A stretch of 64,000 nt of DNA from Sphingopyxis sp. PET50 (lineage in GTDB: Bacteria > Pseudomonadota > Alphaproteobacteria > Sphingomonadales > Sphingomonadaceae): assembly GCF_025244705.1 (NCBI RefSeq), contig NZ_CP104207.1, forward strand, positions 3,732,966-3,796,965. Direction: 5' to 3'. This document shows, in pieces, positions 39,974-48,793 of the stretch. The position numbers and the translations under genes are program-made. The notes under the pieces were generated by a model. It ran no database searches, was not told the origin of the DNA, and saw nothing but the letters and a program-made list of their open reading frames with translations. Each line of letters opens with the position of its first letter. Within the stretch, counting starts at the first letter, position 1.

Positions 39974-40759
39974 ATGCCCCGCAACAGCAACGGCGCCGAA
40001 GATCTGGCGGGACCCAAGCAGCTGGTCGGATCGATCGTGCATGCGGTGGCCGTCTTGCGCTACCTCAGCGAGACCGACGAGCCGCTGGGAGTGACGGCGA
40101 TCGCCAAGGCGCTGCAGATCAGCCCCAGCTCCTGTTATAATATCGTCCGGACGCTCGTATCGGAGGGACTGCTCGAATTCGACAGCCGCCGCAAAACCTA
40201 CAGCATCGGATTGGGCACGGTTGAGCTGGCGTCGCGCGCTCTCAGCCGCAACGACATTTTCCCCTTCGTCCGGCAACGGCTCGAGCGGATTGCCAACGAA
40301 CATGAATTGACGGCGATCTTGTGGCGCGTCAGCCACGGCCGGCGGCTCGTCGTCGTCGGTGTGGTGGAGTGCAATGCCGACATGCAGATCGCGGTCAAGG
40401 TCGGCTATCGCGTTCCCCTGCTGTCGGGCGGGGTCGGCCGCTGTATCGCTGCGTTCAGCAAGATGCCCGAAAGCGAGATGCGAACCGAATTCGAACGGGT
40501 TCGCAACCAGAACACGATCGGTTTCGAGGATTATGTTCGCGATCTCGAGGCCGTGCGCACGAACGGCTGGGCGATCGACCGCGGGACTTTCAAGAGCGGT
40601 GTCATTTCAGTCGCCAGCCCGATCTTTGATGAGCGCGGCGCCATCTCGCTCTGCATCTCGGGCGTGATGCTCGCCGGAAACCAGAGCGCCGCCGCGCTCG
40701 ATCGCATCGGCATGAATTTTCGCGACCTCGCGGAATCGGTGACCCGCCGCAGCTTCTGA
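39974..40759 (+). CDS. IclR-family transcriptional regulator
   Basis: A 261-residue IclR protein. The winged HTH spans about residues 18-75 (VGSIVHAVAVLRYLSETDEP, VTAIAKALQISPSSCYNIVR). The effector-binding GAF-like domain includes IAVKVGYRVPLLSGGVGRC, GWAIDRGTFKSGVISVASPI and SLCISGVML. It lies between two divergently oriented catabolic units and is bracketed by 24-bp inverted-repeat elements at 39702, 39851 and 40829, so it is the obvious candidate to bind them. Confidence 0.92.
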   Translation: MPRNSNGAEDLAGPKQLVGSIVHAVAVLRYLSETDEPLGVTAIAKALQISPSSCYNIVRTLVSEGLLEFDSRRKTYSIGLGTVELASRALSRNDIFPFVRQRLERIANEHELTAILWRVSHGRRLVVVGVVECNADMQIAVKVGYRVPLLSGGVGRCIAAFSKMPESEMRTEFERVRNQNTIGFEDYVRDLEAVRTNGWAIDRGTFKSGVISVASPIFDERGAISLCISGVMLAGNQSAAALDRIGMNFRDLAESVTRRSF

Positions 40760-40828
40760 TCCGGCCGTATTACGGAAGCCAGCGTTTCGCAAAGCGCTGT
40801 CGCGCGTCCAATTCTTGTCCTTGATCTC

Positions 40829-40852
40829 GAATATTCATTCCTATACGTGAAT
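40829..40852. promoter_or_regulatory. IclR-type element C
   Basis: GAATATTCATTCCTATACGTGAAT, the reference copy of the element, lies 35-58 bp upstream of the SDR start. Its inverted arms, read inwards, are ATTCATT and ATTCACG. Confidence 0.65.
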
Positions 40853-40886
40853 TTTGATACACGCGAAGCGGGGGCAGGAGACGGAT

Positions 40887-41798
40887 ATGGGAATGCTCGA
40901 CGGAAAGGTCGTTGCGATTACGGGCGCGGGGCGCGGAGTGGGGCGCGCGATCGCGCTGTGCGCCGCGGCGGAAGGCGCGGCGGTACTCGTCAACGATCTT
41001 GGCAGCGGCACCGCGGGCGAGGGGACGGACCAGGGCCTCGCCGCTCAGGTCGTCGCAGAGATCGAGGCGGCTGGCGGCCGTGCGATCGCCAATGGTGCGA
41101 GCATCACCGATCCGCGGGGTGCGGTCTCGGTTGTCGAGGACGCAGTTGCGGCATTCGGCCGCATCGACGGCGTCGTGAACAACGCCGGCTTTCTGCGCGA
41201 TTCGATCTTTCACCGGATGAGCCGGGTCGATTGGGACGACATCATCGACGTCCACCTCAATGGATATTTCGCGGTGGCGAAGGCGGCCGCGCCGCACTTC
41301 AAAGAGCAGGGTTCGGGCACCTTCGTCCATATGACCTCGACCTCCGGGCTGATCGGTAATTTCGGACAGGCCAATTATTCGGCCGCGAAGGCGGGCGTCA
41401 TCGGACTCTCGACCTCGATCGCGCTCGACATGCAACGCTTCGGCGTCACCTCGAACTGCATCGCGCCCTTTGCCTGGAGCCGTCTGACCGAGACGATCCC
41501 GACCGATACCGAGGAACAGAAGCAGCGCGTCGCGCGGATCATGGAGATGAAGCCCGAGAAAATTGCACCGCTTGCGGTCTTCCTCTGTTCCGATGCAGCC
41601 AAATCGGTGACCGCCCAGATTTTCGGTGTTCGCAAAAACGAGATTTTCCTGTTCAGTCGGCCGCAGCCGATCCGCTCGGCGCATCATGCCGAAGGATGGA
41701 CTCCGGAAAGCGTCCAAGACATCATGCTGCCGTCATTCCGGCCGAGTTTCCAGCCGTTGCAGCGATCGGGCGACGTTTTTTCCTGGGATCCAATCTGA
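40887..41798 (+). CDS. SDR dehydrogenase, MFE-2-like
   Basis: A 303-residue short-chain dehydrogenase: TGAGRGVGRAIAL, VNDLGSGTAGEG, NNAGFLRDSIFHRM and YSAAK in GQANYSAAKAG. The layout matches the 3R-hydroxyacyl-CoA dehydrogenase domain of MFE-2, as does the SDR at 23840. ATG 40887 follows AGGAGACGGAT. The next gene, 2 bp later, is a MaoC-type hydratase, so the pair reproduces MFE-2 as two polypeptides. Confidence 0.9.
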   Translation: MGMLDGKVVAITGAGRGVGRAIALCAAAEGAAVLVNDLGSGTAGEGTDQGLAAQVVAEIEAAGGRAIANGASITDPRGAVSVVEDAVAAFGRIDGVVNNAGFLRDSIFHRMSRVDWDDIIDVHLNGYFAVAKAAAPHFKEQGSGTFVHMTSTSGLIGNFGQANYSAAKAGVIGLSTSIALDMQRFGVTSNCIAPFAWSRLTETIPTDTEEQKQRVARIMEMKPEKIAPLAVFLCSDAAKSVTAQIFGVRKNEIFLFSRPQPIRSAHHAEGWTPESVQDIMLPSFRPSFQPLQRSGDVFSWDPI

Positions 41799-41800
41799 CC

Positions 41801-42667
41801 ATGGCGATCGACGAGGCTTTCCTGCTCGCGCGTCCGCCGGTCGAGCGGCGCCGGACCTACGACGCCCGCGACACCATGCTCTATGCGCTCGGGCTCGGCG
41901 TGGGCGCGGCCGACCCTTGCGATCCGGCGGCGCTGCGGTTCGTCTATGAGAAGGATCTGGCCGCGCTGCCGACGATGGCGGTCGTACTGGCCAGTCCCAG
42001 CGGCTGGCTCGCCGATCCTGCGCTCGGCATCGACTATATGCAGCTCCTCCATGGCGAGGAATCACTGACGCTGCACCGTCCGCTGGCACCGGCGGGCGAG
42101 CTGGTCTCGGCCACGCGGATAGAGGCCTTGTTCGACAAAGGCGCGGGACGCGGGGCGCTGCTCTATACGCGGCGCGAGATCAGCGATGCCGCGAACGGTG
42201 AGGCAGTCGCGACGATCCGCACCGGCTATTTCCTGCGCGGCGACGGCGGCTTCGGTAGCAAATCGGCGGGCGCTCCCGATCCTCATCCGGTACCCGGGCG
42301 GGCACCCGACGCCACGATCGATTATGCGACGCGCATCGATCAGGCGCTGCTCTATCGCCTTTCTGGCGATTATAATCCGCTCCACATCGACCCGACGGTT
42401 GCCGCAAAGGCGGGTTTTGACCGGCCGATCCTGCATGGACTCTGCTCCTACGGCCTTGCTGGGCGCGCGATGGTCGAACTGCTGTGCGAAGGCGACCCGG
42501 CGCGGCTGCGGCGCCTCGACGTGCGGTTCGCAAAACCGGTCTTTCCCGGCGAGACGCTGCGCATATCGGTCTGGCGAGAGGGGCGCGGACGCGCCGCTTT
42601 CGAGGCGACGTCGCTCGATCGCGATCTGGTTGTGCTGCGCAACGGCCTTGCCGAAGTTCGCGCCTGA
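41801..42667 (+). CDS. MaoC-type (2E)-enoyl-CoA hydratase 2
   Basis: A 288-residue double hot-dog hydratase. The N-terminal half (YDARDTMLYALGLGVGAADP) is the MFE-2 hydratase 2 N-domain. The C-terminal half carries the catalytic YRLSGDYNPLHIDPTVAAKA motif and RPILHGLCSYGLAG. It hydrates enoyl-CoA to the 3R-hydroxyacyl-CoA that the upstream SDR oxidises. ATG 41801 is 2 bp after the SDR stop. Confidence 0.9.
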   Translation: MAIDEAFLLARPPVERRRTYDARDTMLYALGLGVGAADPCDPAALRFVYEKDLAALPTMAVVLASPSGWLADPALGIDYMQLLHGEESLTLHRPLAPAGELVSATRIEALFDKGAGRGALLYTRREISDAANGEAVATIRTGYFLRGDGGFGSKSAGAPDPHPVPGRAPDATIDYATRIDQALLYRLSGDYNPLHIDPTVAAKAGFDRPILHGLCSYGLAGRAMVELLCEGDPARLRRLDVRFAKPVFPGETLRISVWREGRGRAAFEATSLDRDLVVLRNGLAEVRA

Positions 42668-42798
42668 CGCGGTCCGGCACGCACGTTGACCATCGGATAT
42701 TGTGGACCTAGCTTAGCTGGCGGACAATATAGCGCGCCTTCCGGGCAGAAGTGTGCAGGCAATGTTCGCAACAGGGTTTTCATTTCGGGGTTTGACCA

Positions 42799-43416
42799 TT
42801 GAATCGACCAGCTTTGAAGAGGACATCGAACAGCGCAGGCAGCAAGACAAAAGAGACGCTGATTCTGAAAGCGCTCGACTATATTCTGGCAAACGGCCTT
42901 CGCGACCATTCGCTGCGTTCGATTTCGGCCGAACTCGGGACGAGCCACCGCGTCTTATCCTATCATTTCGGATCGAAAGAAGGGTTCATCAACGCGGTCA
43001 TCGAAACCTTCTTCAACGCGTGGTTCGAGATCGTTTCCGAAACCGACATCGAGGGTTGCCGCACGTCGGGCGATGCGCTGCTGCTGCTGTGGGACCGTAT
43101 TTCGCACCCCGACGTCTTCATCTATTCGCGGATCGGCTTCGAGCTGGTCGTGTGGAAGGGCCGCGAAGGGACGATGACGCAGCTGATGCCCGAAAGCGTC
43201 TGGTCCGAACCGCTCGAACGTATCAGTCGCCTGTCCCACCTCGGCCCGGCGAAGACCGAGGCCGATGTGCGCGTGATGCGGATCGTACTGCGCGGCCTTC
43301 TTTATCAGCTCGCCGCCACGGAAAATCCGGAGGAATGCCGCCGGACGCTGTTGGACTTCCTCGACTGGCGCGACCGTGCGCTGGCGGCGATGAGCGCCGA
43401 GACGGCGAACGCCTGA
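42799..43416 (+). CDS. TetR-family regulator, module B
   Basis: A 205-residue TetR protein. The HTH (NGLRDHSLRSISAELGTSHR, then VLSYHFGSKEGFI) is at residues 34-66 and almost matches the module A TetR. The start is uncertain: TTG 42799 is the furthest upstream in-frame candidate and no clear ribosome-binding site precedes it. It lies upstream of the amidohydrolase/DUF59 pair, with a palindromic site at 43529 between them. It probably represses the module genes. Confidence 0.82.
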   Translation: MNRPALKRTSNSAGSKTKETLILKALDYILANGLRDHSLRSISAELGTSHRVLSYHFGSKEGFINAVIETFFNAWFEIVSETDIEGCRTSGDALLLLWDRISHPDVFIYSRIGFELVVWKGREGTMTQLMPESVWSEPLERISRLSHLGPAKTEADVRVMRIVLRGLLYQLAATENPEECRRTLLDFLDWRDRALAAMSAETANA

Positions 43417-43528
43417 CCGCACGGCCGCGGCCGGCGCTGTTTCCTATGAAGAAAACTCCTCCGGCTTCGCGGCCGAACCATCCTGCGCGCGTGGACTTCG
43501 CTTGCCGGGCCGGGCTGCACATCAAGAC

Positions 43529-43546
43529 TTGTGCCATATGGTACAA
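43529..43546. promoter_or_regulatory. CCATATGG palindrome before amidohydrolase B
   Basis: TTGTGCCATATGGTACAA is palindromic apart from one base pair. It lies 62-79 bp upstream of ATG 43608. The same palindrome, differing at one base, is at 54938-54955. Confidence 0.7.
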
Positions 43547-43607
43547 AATGCTAGCCGGATTGCGACGGGGCATGAGCCCGCGGACAAGATGATCGGGAGA
43601 GAGTGAG

Positions 43608-44693
43608 ATGATCGACGACATGTTTGTCTTCAACGCAGTCGCGCACGCCTATAATATGAGCGACGACAACATCCCCAACTCGCACTATGCAAATCGCCTG
43701 CGCGACGGACTCGTCCACCTGCACATGCGGCAGGGCGCTTTCGCGATGGACGGCGCGGGCCAGTGCACGGACTGGCCGATCGAGGTGCTGGCGCGTTCGC
43801 TGTTCCTCGAAAGCGATTGCGACATGGCGGCGACGCACACGCTGCGGCTCGATTCCTGGTTCCACGACGGCCTTTGCCGCCGCGAAAAGACGGTCGAGGC
43901 CGTCAATCGTTGGCCGCAGCGTTTCGTGGGTTATGTCGGCGTCGATCCGACGCGCGGCCTTGAAGTCTGCCTCGACGATCTCGACGAGCAACTCGACGAA
44001 ATGCCCTCGGCGGTCGGGCTGAAGCTCTATCCCTCGCAGGTCAACCCGCACCGTTCGTGGCGGATGGACGACGAAAGCCTGGCCTTTCCGCTGTTCGAAC
44101 GCGCGCGCAAGCGCGGCATCCGGACGGTCGCGGTGCACAAGGCGGCGCCATTCGGTCCGGTGCCGATCGCGCCGTTCCGTGTCGATGACATCGACCTTGC
44201 CGCCGACGCCTTTCCCGACATGGCGTTCGAGATCATCCATGCGGGTCTGGCCTTTACCGACGAAACCGCGATGCTGCTGGCGCTTTTCCCGAACGTCTAC
44301 GCCAACTTCGAGGTGACCTCGGCGCTGATCAACACCAATCCGGCGCAGTTCGAGACGGTGATGGGCACCTTCCTGCGCCAGGGCGGCAGCGAAAAGATCA
44401 TCTATTCGGATGGCAGCATGGTGTTGCACTCGCAGCCGATCCTCGAAAGCTTCCGCAATTACCGGCTAAAGGACGAAACGCTCGAGAAGTTCAACATTCC
44501 GCAGATCACCGATCAGGACATCGCGAACATCCTCGGGCTCAACTATGCGAATATTCTGGGCATCGACGTCGACCAGGCGAAGGCCGCGATCGCCGATGAC
44601 GAATTTTCGCGCGAGCGCGCGCGGACGGGGCTTCAGGAACCCTTCTCGAACTGGCGCCGTCACCTTGCCGATACCAAGCTCGAGGTGGCATGA
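43608..44693 (+). CDS. Amidohydrolase-superfamily TIM-barrel protein, module B
   Basis: A 361-residue protein of the amidohydrolase-2/ACMSD-like type. Putative metal and catalytic residues are H13 (NAVAHAYN), H177 (AVHKAAPF), H211 (EIIHAG) and D268 (IYSDGSMV). The first His of the usual HxH is absent in both copies. GGGAGAGAG precedes ATG 43608. The stop overlaps the DUF59 start (ATGA). It is highly similar to 9219-10310 throughout (TDWPIEVLAR, THTLRL, VGLKLYP). Likely reactions are hydrolysis or decarboxylation of a ring-derived acid. Confidence 0.82.
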   Translation: MIDDMFVFNAVAHAYNMSDDNIPNSHYANRLRDGLVHLHMRQGAFAMDGAGQCTDWPIEVLARSLFLESDCDMAATHTLRLDSWFHDGLCRREKTVEAVNRWPQRFVGYVGVDPTRGLEVCLDDLDEQLDEMPSAVGLKLYPSQVNPHRSWRMDDESLAFPLFERARKRGIRTVAVHKAAPFGPVPIAPFRVDDIDLAADAFPDMAFEIIHAGLAFTDETAMLLALFPNVYANFEVTSALINTNPAQFETVMGTFLRQGGSEKIIYSDGSMVLHSQPILESFRNYRLKDETLEKFNIPQITDQDIANILGLNYANILGIDVDQAKAAIADDEFSRERARTGLQEPFSNWRRHLADTKLEVA

Positions 44694-45115
44694 TGGGGGG
44701 GCTGCGCGAGGCGGTCGAAGAGGCGTTGCACACGGTTTATGACCCGTGCAGCGTTGCGTCGCAGTCTCCGGTTTCGGTGATCGACATGGGGATGGTGTCG
44801 GGGCTCGCCATTGTGGGCGATGCGGTGGAAGTCCGGTTGCTGCCGACGAATCTCGGCTGCACGCTGGTTCCCAGCATCATGATCGCGATCGAGGAAGCGC
44901 TTGCGGAGGTTCCCGGCATCGGCCCCGTATCGATCGCGATCGACAAGGAGACGCATTGGTCTCCCGACCAGATGAGCGAGCGCGGCCGCAACCTGCTTGG
45001 TCACCGGCGCGCGCAGGCGCAGGCGCTCATGCCGATCCAGCCGAAGCAGTGGATGCTGCCAGGGCAAGAGGAAGCGCGTCGCCGCCGCCTGGAAATGAAA
45101 CGCCGGGCGTCCTGA
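44690..45115 (+). CDS. DUF59/MIP18-like protein, module B
   Basis: A 141-residue partner of the amidohydrolase. VYDPCSV, VSVIDMGMVSGL and CTLVPSIMIAIEEAL match copy A at 8818. As in copy A, the family's YDPE is YDPC. A long basic C-terminal tail (RRRRLEMKRR) differs from copy A. It ends the transcription unit, with a terminator hairpin 70 bp downstream. Confidence 0.75.
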   Translation: MMGGLREAVEEALHTVYDPCSVASQSPVSVIDMGMVSGLAIVGDAVEVRLLPTNLGCTLVPSIMIAIEEALAEVPGIGPVSIAIDKETHWSPDQMSERGRNLLGHRRAQAQALMPIQPKQWMLPGQEEARRRRLEMKRRAS

Positions 45116-45185
45116 GTTTCGCCGTCGGGCGCGATCAGGGGGATCGCGTCCGATAATGTGACGGGGTCGGCGGGCCTCGTGAACC

Positions 45186-45214
45186 GGCCGGAACATGCCG
45201 CCGTCGTTCCGGCC
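45186..45214. terminator. Hairpin between convergent DUF59 and ACAD genes
   Basis: GGCCGGAAC and GTTCCGGCC form a perfect 9-bp stem around an 11-nt loop, followed by CTCTTCTTTATT on the plus strand. A probable intrinsic terminator. Confidence 0.65.
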
Positions 45215-45234
45215 CTCTTCTTTATTGGGCGCCT

Positions 45235-46383
45235 TTATCTCACGCCGAGGCCGCGCGCGATGATGCCGCGCAAAATCTCGCGCGTGCCGCCGCGCAGCGT
45301 GAAGGACGGCGCGGCGAGCAGTGTCGATCCGACGAGTGCCGACAGCGGATCGGCGGCTTCCGGTGACGGTTCGATGGCGAACAGGCGGCGCGCGACCTCT
45401 GGAATCTCCTGCTCCAACGCGGTTCCGATGTCCTTGACCAGCGCGCCCTGGACCGTGGGATCCTCCCCCTTGCGGATCATTTCGGCGATCGATGCCGAGA
45501 GACGGCGGAGCACGGCGACCTGCGCCACAAGCCGGCCAACCGCCGCGCGTCGCTCGTCGCTCGGCTTCTCGCGGGTGCGCCGGACGAGTGCCTCCACGAC
45601 CGCGAAGGAGGAGAGGAAGCGGTCAGGGCCGCTGCGTTCGTTCCCCATTTCACCCGAAACCTGCGCCCAGCCGTTGCCGCGTAGCCCGATGAGCATCGTT
45701 TCGGGAACGAAGACATCGTCGAAATGCACTTCGTTGAAGCTGTGCGAACCGGTCATGTCGATGATCGGGCGGATATCGATTCCCGGCGAGCCAAGGTCGA
45801 TGAGCAGCTGGCTGAGCCCCGCGTGCCGGTCTCCCGGCTCGCCGTCGGTCCGGCAGAGCACGACGGCATAGTGGCTGAGATGCGCGTTGGTCGTCCAGAT
45901 CTTGGTGCCGCTGAGGCGATAGCCCCCATCGACCGGCACCGCGCGTGCCTTGATCGATGCCAGGTCCGATCCCACGCCGGGTTCGCTGAGCCCGATCGCG
46001 ACATAGCATGTGCCGGCCGCGATGCCGGGCAGGAGCAATTGCCGCTGATCTTCGCTGCCGTGACTGAGGAGCAGCGGACCGACCTGGCGGTCGGCGGTCC
46101 AATGCGCGCCCACCGGCGCGCCTGCCGCGAGCATTTCCTCGATCACCACATAGCGTTCGGTCGCGCTCCGTTCGCCGCCGCCATAAGTCCGTGGCCAGGT
46201 CATTCCGATCCATCCGCGCGCGCCGAGCTTGCGGCTGAAGGCCGGGTCGGCGTGAGTCCAGCCGACATATTTGCCCGCCGCCCGCAGCGCGCCGAGCTCC
46301 TCGTCCAGAAAAGCGCGCACTTCCCCGCGAAGCGTTTCGGCTTCGGGCGTCATCACCGGGCGCGGGAAATCGAATGCAGTCAT
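45235..46383 (-). CDS. Acyl-CoA dehydrogenase, second of a coupled pair
   Basis: A 382-residue acyl-CoA dehydrogenase: MTWPRTYGGGERSATERYVV, IGLSEPGVGSDLASIKARAV, RLSGTKIWTTNAHLSHYAVV, FNEVHFDDVFVPE, and a terminal RGGTREILRGIIARGLG. ATG 46383 overlaps the TGA of the upstream dehydrogenase (ATGA), a sign of stoichiometric synthesis and a heteromeric enzyme. An upstream in-frame ATG would intrude far into that gene. Confidence 0.9.
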   Translation of the reverse strand: MTAFDFPRPVMTPEAETLRGEVRAFLDEELGALRAAGKYVGWTHADPAFSRKLGARGWIGMTWPRTYGGGERSATERYVVIEEMLAAGAPVGAHWTADRQVGPLLLSHGSEDQRQLLLPGIAAGTCYVAIGLSEPGVGSDLASIKARAVPVDGGYRLSGTKIWTTNAHLSHYAVVLCRTDGEPGDRHAGLSQLLIDLGSPGIDIRPIIDMTGSHSFNEVHFDDVFVPETMLIGLRGNGWAQVSGEMGNERSGPDRFLSSFAVVEALVRRTREKPSDERRAAVGRLVAQVAVLRRLSASIAEMIRKGEDPTVQGALVKDIGTALEQEIPEVARRLFAIEPSPEAADPLSALVGSTLLAAPSFTLRGGTREILRGIIARGLGVR

Positions 46384-47438
46384 CGGGCGAATTCTCCGTG
46401 GCGGGTAATCAGCGCCCATGCGCCGTCAGCGCTATCGAGGCAGCTTTGGCCGACAACCGCGTTCCATTCGGCCTCGTTCCCATATTCCTCGCGCCACGCC
46501 AGAATCCGGCGGCTGTAGAGGTGGAGATCATATTCTTCGGTGAAGCCGATCGCACCATGCACCTGATGCGCGAGATGGGCCGTTAGGGCCGCCGCTTCCC
46601 CGGCGCGCGATTTCGCCATTGCAATCGCTGGTCGGCCATCGCGGGTGAACAAGGCCTGCGCCGCCATGTCGCATGCGGCGCGGCACACCGCCGCCTGTCC
46701 GGCGAGAGCGGCGAGATTTTGCTGGACCGCCTGGAATTTGGCGATCGGCCGGCCGAACTGCTGATGTTCGTCGGCAAAGCCGAGTGTCAGGTCGAGCAGG
46801 CGTTGGGCCGCCCCGGCGATCATGATGGTGCGCAGCGCCGCGCCGGCTGCGTGCACTTCGTTGGGCGTCATGGTGCCCGGCAGCACCGCGGTTGCGGGGA
46901 TCGTGGTGCTGAAGCGGAAATCGTCGCGCGGTTCCCCAGCCAGGTTGACGCCTTCCTCGATGGTACCGAGGGAGGCGGGCATCGCGACGAGGTACGGGCT
47001 GTCTTCGGCGGGGGCGATCAGGAGCAGCGTCGTTGCATCGCGCGCCCAAGGGACGCGCGTCGCCCTGCCTTCGGCGAACCAGGCGCCCTCGCGCCGCTCG
47101 ATCCTGATGGTCGTGCGGTGCGGCGGCGCAAGCGTTACCGGGCCCTCGACCCCGGCCATCCGGCCTCGCGCGAGCAGGCTGGCACCGAGCATCGCCTCCG
47201 CGAGGGGGAGCGGGACCGCCCAATAGCCGACGAGGCGGAGCATGTCGGCGGCTTCCGCAGGATCGATGCCGAGACCGCCGTCGGCTTCGTCCACCAGCGC
47301 CTGCGGCAAGCCGAGCGCTTCGATCGCGCGCCAGCCCTCGGTGAGCCACGCGCCCGACGAGCCGCGCCTGACGCTGTCGCTGTCGAACAGGTCACGGACA
47401 ATGCGTTCAGCGGCTTCGAAATAAGGCGAGGCCGACAT
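46380..47438 (-). CDS. Acyl-CoA dehydrogenase, first of a coupled pair
   Basis: A 352-residue dehydrogenase-fold protein, shorter and more divergent than its partner. It shows LVDEADGGLGIDPAEAADML, EHQQFGRPIAKFQAVQQNLA and HQVHGAIGFTEEYDLHLYSR. The FAD-contact middle loop is reduced, as in the beta-type subunit of alpha2-beta2 acyl-CoA dehydrogenases. It is divergent from the CoA-transferase at 47634, with an IclR-type element between them. Confidence 0.88.
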   Translation of the reverse strand: MSASPYFEAAERIVRDLFDSDSVRRGSSGAWLTEGWRAIEALGLPQALVDEADGGLGIDPAEAADMLRLVGYWAVPLPLAEAMLGASLLARGRMAGVEGPVTLAPPHRTTIRIERREGAWFAEGRATRVPWARDATTLLLIAPAEDSPYLVAMPASLGTIEEGVNLAGEPRDDFRFSTTIPATAVLPGTMTPNEVHAAGAALRTIMIAGAAQRLLDLTLGFADEHQQFGRPIAKFQAVQQNLAALAGQAAVCRAACDMAAQALFTRDGRPAIAMAKSRAGEAAALTAHLAHQVHGAIGFTEEYDLHLYSRRILAWREEYGNEAEWNAVVGQSCLDSADGAWALITRHGEFAR

Positions 47439-47545
47439 CAGCGGGGCTGGCTTCGAGCTTCACGAACATCGCGCATATCTGTGGTCGCCTTTCCCTCCGG
47501 TCCTGAGGGCGCTCGTAGCGCAACGATAAAATTATGCAATATAGA

Positions 47546-47569
47546 GAATATCCATCTTCTATTGTGAAT
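47546..47569. promoter_or_regulatory. IclR-type element D
   Basis: GAATATCCATCTTCTATTGTGAAT matches element C at 16 of 24 positions with both outer arms kept. It lies 65 bp upstream of the CoA-transferase and 108 bp from the divergent dehydrogenase start. Confidence 0.5.
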
Positions 47570-47633
47570 TACAGAAGAGCTGGTACAGCGAGTCAAGCAA
47601 TCGGACGCCGTCCGAAAAAGGGGAGAGCGGCAC

Positions 47634-48761
47634 GTGGGTGAGGGGCCTTTGGCGGGGGTGAGCATCGTCGAGTTTTCGGGCATCGGACCCGGACCCTTCG
47701 TGGGCATGCTGCTGTCGGACATGGGGGCAGAGGTGCTGCGCATCGACCGTAAGGGGAACGATCGCGGCACGAAGGTCCACATCACCCGGCGCGGGCGCAA
47801 GTCTGTCGCGCTCGACCTCAAGAAGCCGGAGGCGGTCGAGTTGTGCCTGCGCCTGATTGAGCGCGCCGAGATCGTCTTTGAGGGCTTTCGCCCGGGGGTG
47901 ATGGAGCGGCTGGGGCTAGGCCCCGAGGCCGCGCTCGCGCGCAATCCGGGGCTCGTCTATGGCCGCATGACGGGCTGGGGCCAATATGGGCCTCTCGCGC
48001 AGGCGGCGGGGCACGACATCAATTATATCGCCGTCACCGGCGCGCTGCACGCGATCGGGCTTCCCGACAAGCCGGTGCCGCCGCTCAACCTTGTCGGCGA
48101 CTTCGGCGGCGGCGCCATGTATCTGGTCATGGGCATGCTCGCGGCGCTGCTTCATGCGCGCGCGACCGGCGAAGGGCAGGTCGTCGATGCGGCAATGACC
48201 GACGGGGCGGCGTCGCTGCTCGCCATGTTCTATGGCCACCGCGCCGCGGGCGGATGGAGCGACGACCGCGCCGCGAACACGATCGACGGCGGCGCGCCCT
48301 ATTACGACACCTATCGCTGCAAGGATGGGAGATGGATGGCGGTCGGCGCGATCGAGCCGCAATTCTTCGCACTGCTGCTGGGCAAGCTCGGCATAGCGGA
48401 TTTTCCGCTCGACCGGCAGCTCGACCGCGCCGCCTGGCCCGAATTGCGCAGGAAGATCGCGGCGGCATTCCTCGGCCGGACGCAGGCCGAATGGGTCGCC
48501 GTCATGGAAGGAAGCGATGCGTGCGCCGCCGGGGTGATCGGCCTCGCCGACGCGCCCCAACATCCGCACAATGTCGCGCGGCAGACCTTCGTAACGATCG
48601 ACGGGGTGCTGCAACCCGCGCCCGCGCCGCGCTTTTCGGCGACGCCGGGGCGGATTCAGCAGACCGATCCGGCGATCGGCGCGCACAATGTCAGCGGGCT
48701 AATGGAGTGGGGGCTGACACGCGCCGAAGTGGCGGCGCTCGAGGCTTGCGGCGCGCTTTGA
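47634..48761 (+). CDS. CaiB/BaiF-type (class III) CoA-transferase 2
   Basis: A 375-residue paralogue of the enzyme at 16456, with matching [39 protein letters not shown] (catalytic Asp), [13 protein letters not shown] and [20 protein letters not shown] 47634 lies a short distance after GGGGAGAG. It is followed after 32 bp by an acyl-CoA ligase, so two independent CoA-activation routes are encoded together. Confidence 0.9.
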   Translation: MGEGPLAGVSIVEFSGIGPGPFVGMLLSDMGAEVLRIDRKGNDRGTKVHITRRGRKSVALDLKKPEAVELCLRLIERAEIVFEGFRPGVMERLGLGPEAALARNPGLVYGRMTGWGQYGPLAQAAGHDINYIAVTGALHAIGLPDKPVPPLNLVGDFGGGAMYLVMGMLAALLHARATGEGQVVDAAMTDGAASLLAMFYGHRAAGGWSDDRAANTIDGGAPYYDTYRCKDGRWMAVGAIEPQFFALLLGKLGIADFPLDRQLDRAAWPELRRKIAAAFLGRTQAEWVAVMEGSDACAAGVIGLADAPQHPHNVARQTFVTIDGVLQPAPAPRFSATPGRIQQTDPAIGAHNVSGLMEWGLTRAEVAALEACGAL

Positions 48762-48793
48762 GGGCCAAGGCCGGGCGGGTGAAGGAGAGAGGG

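Noticed and set aside
38247-40094. A 615-residue plus-strand open frame
   Set aside because: It is the high-GC shadow of the ketosynthase-like/DUF35 gene and crosses a promoter region with IclR-type elements.
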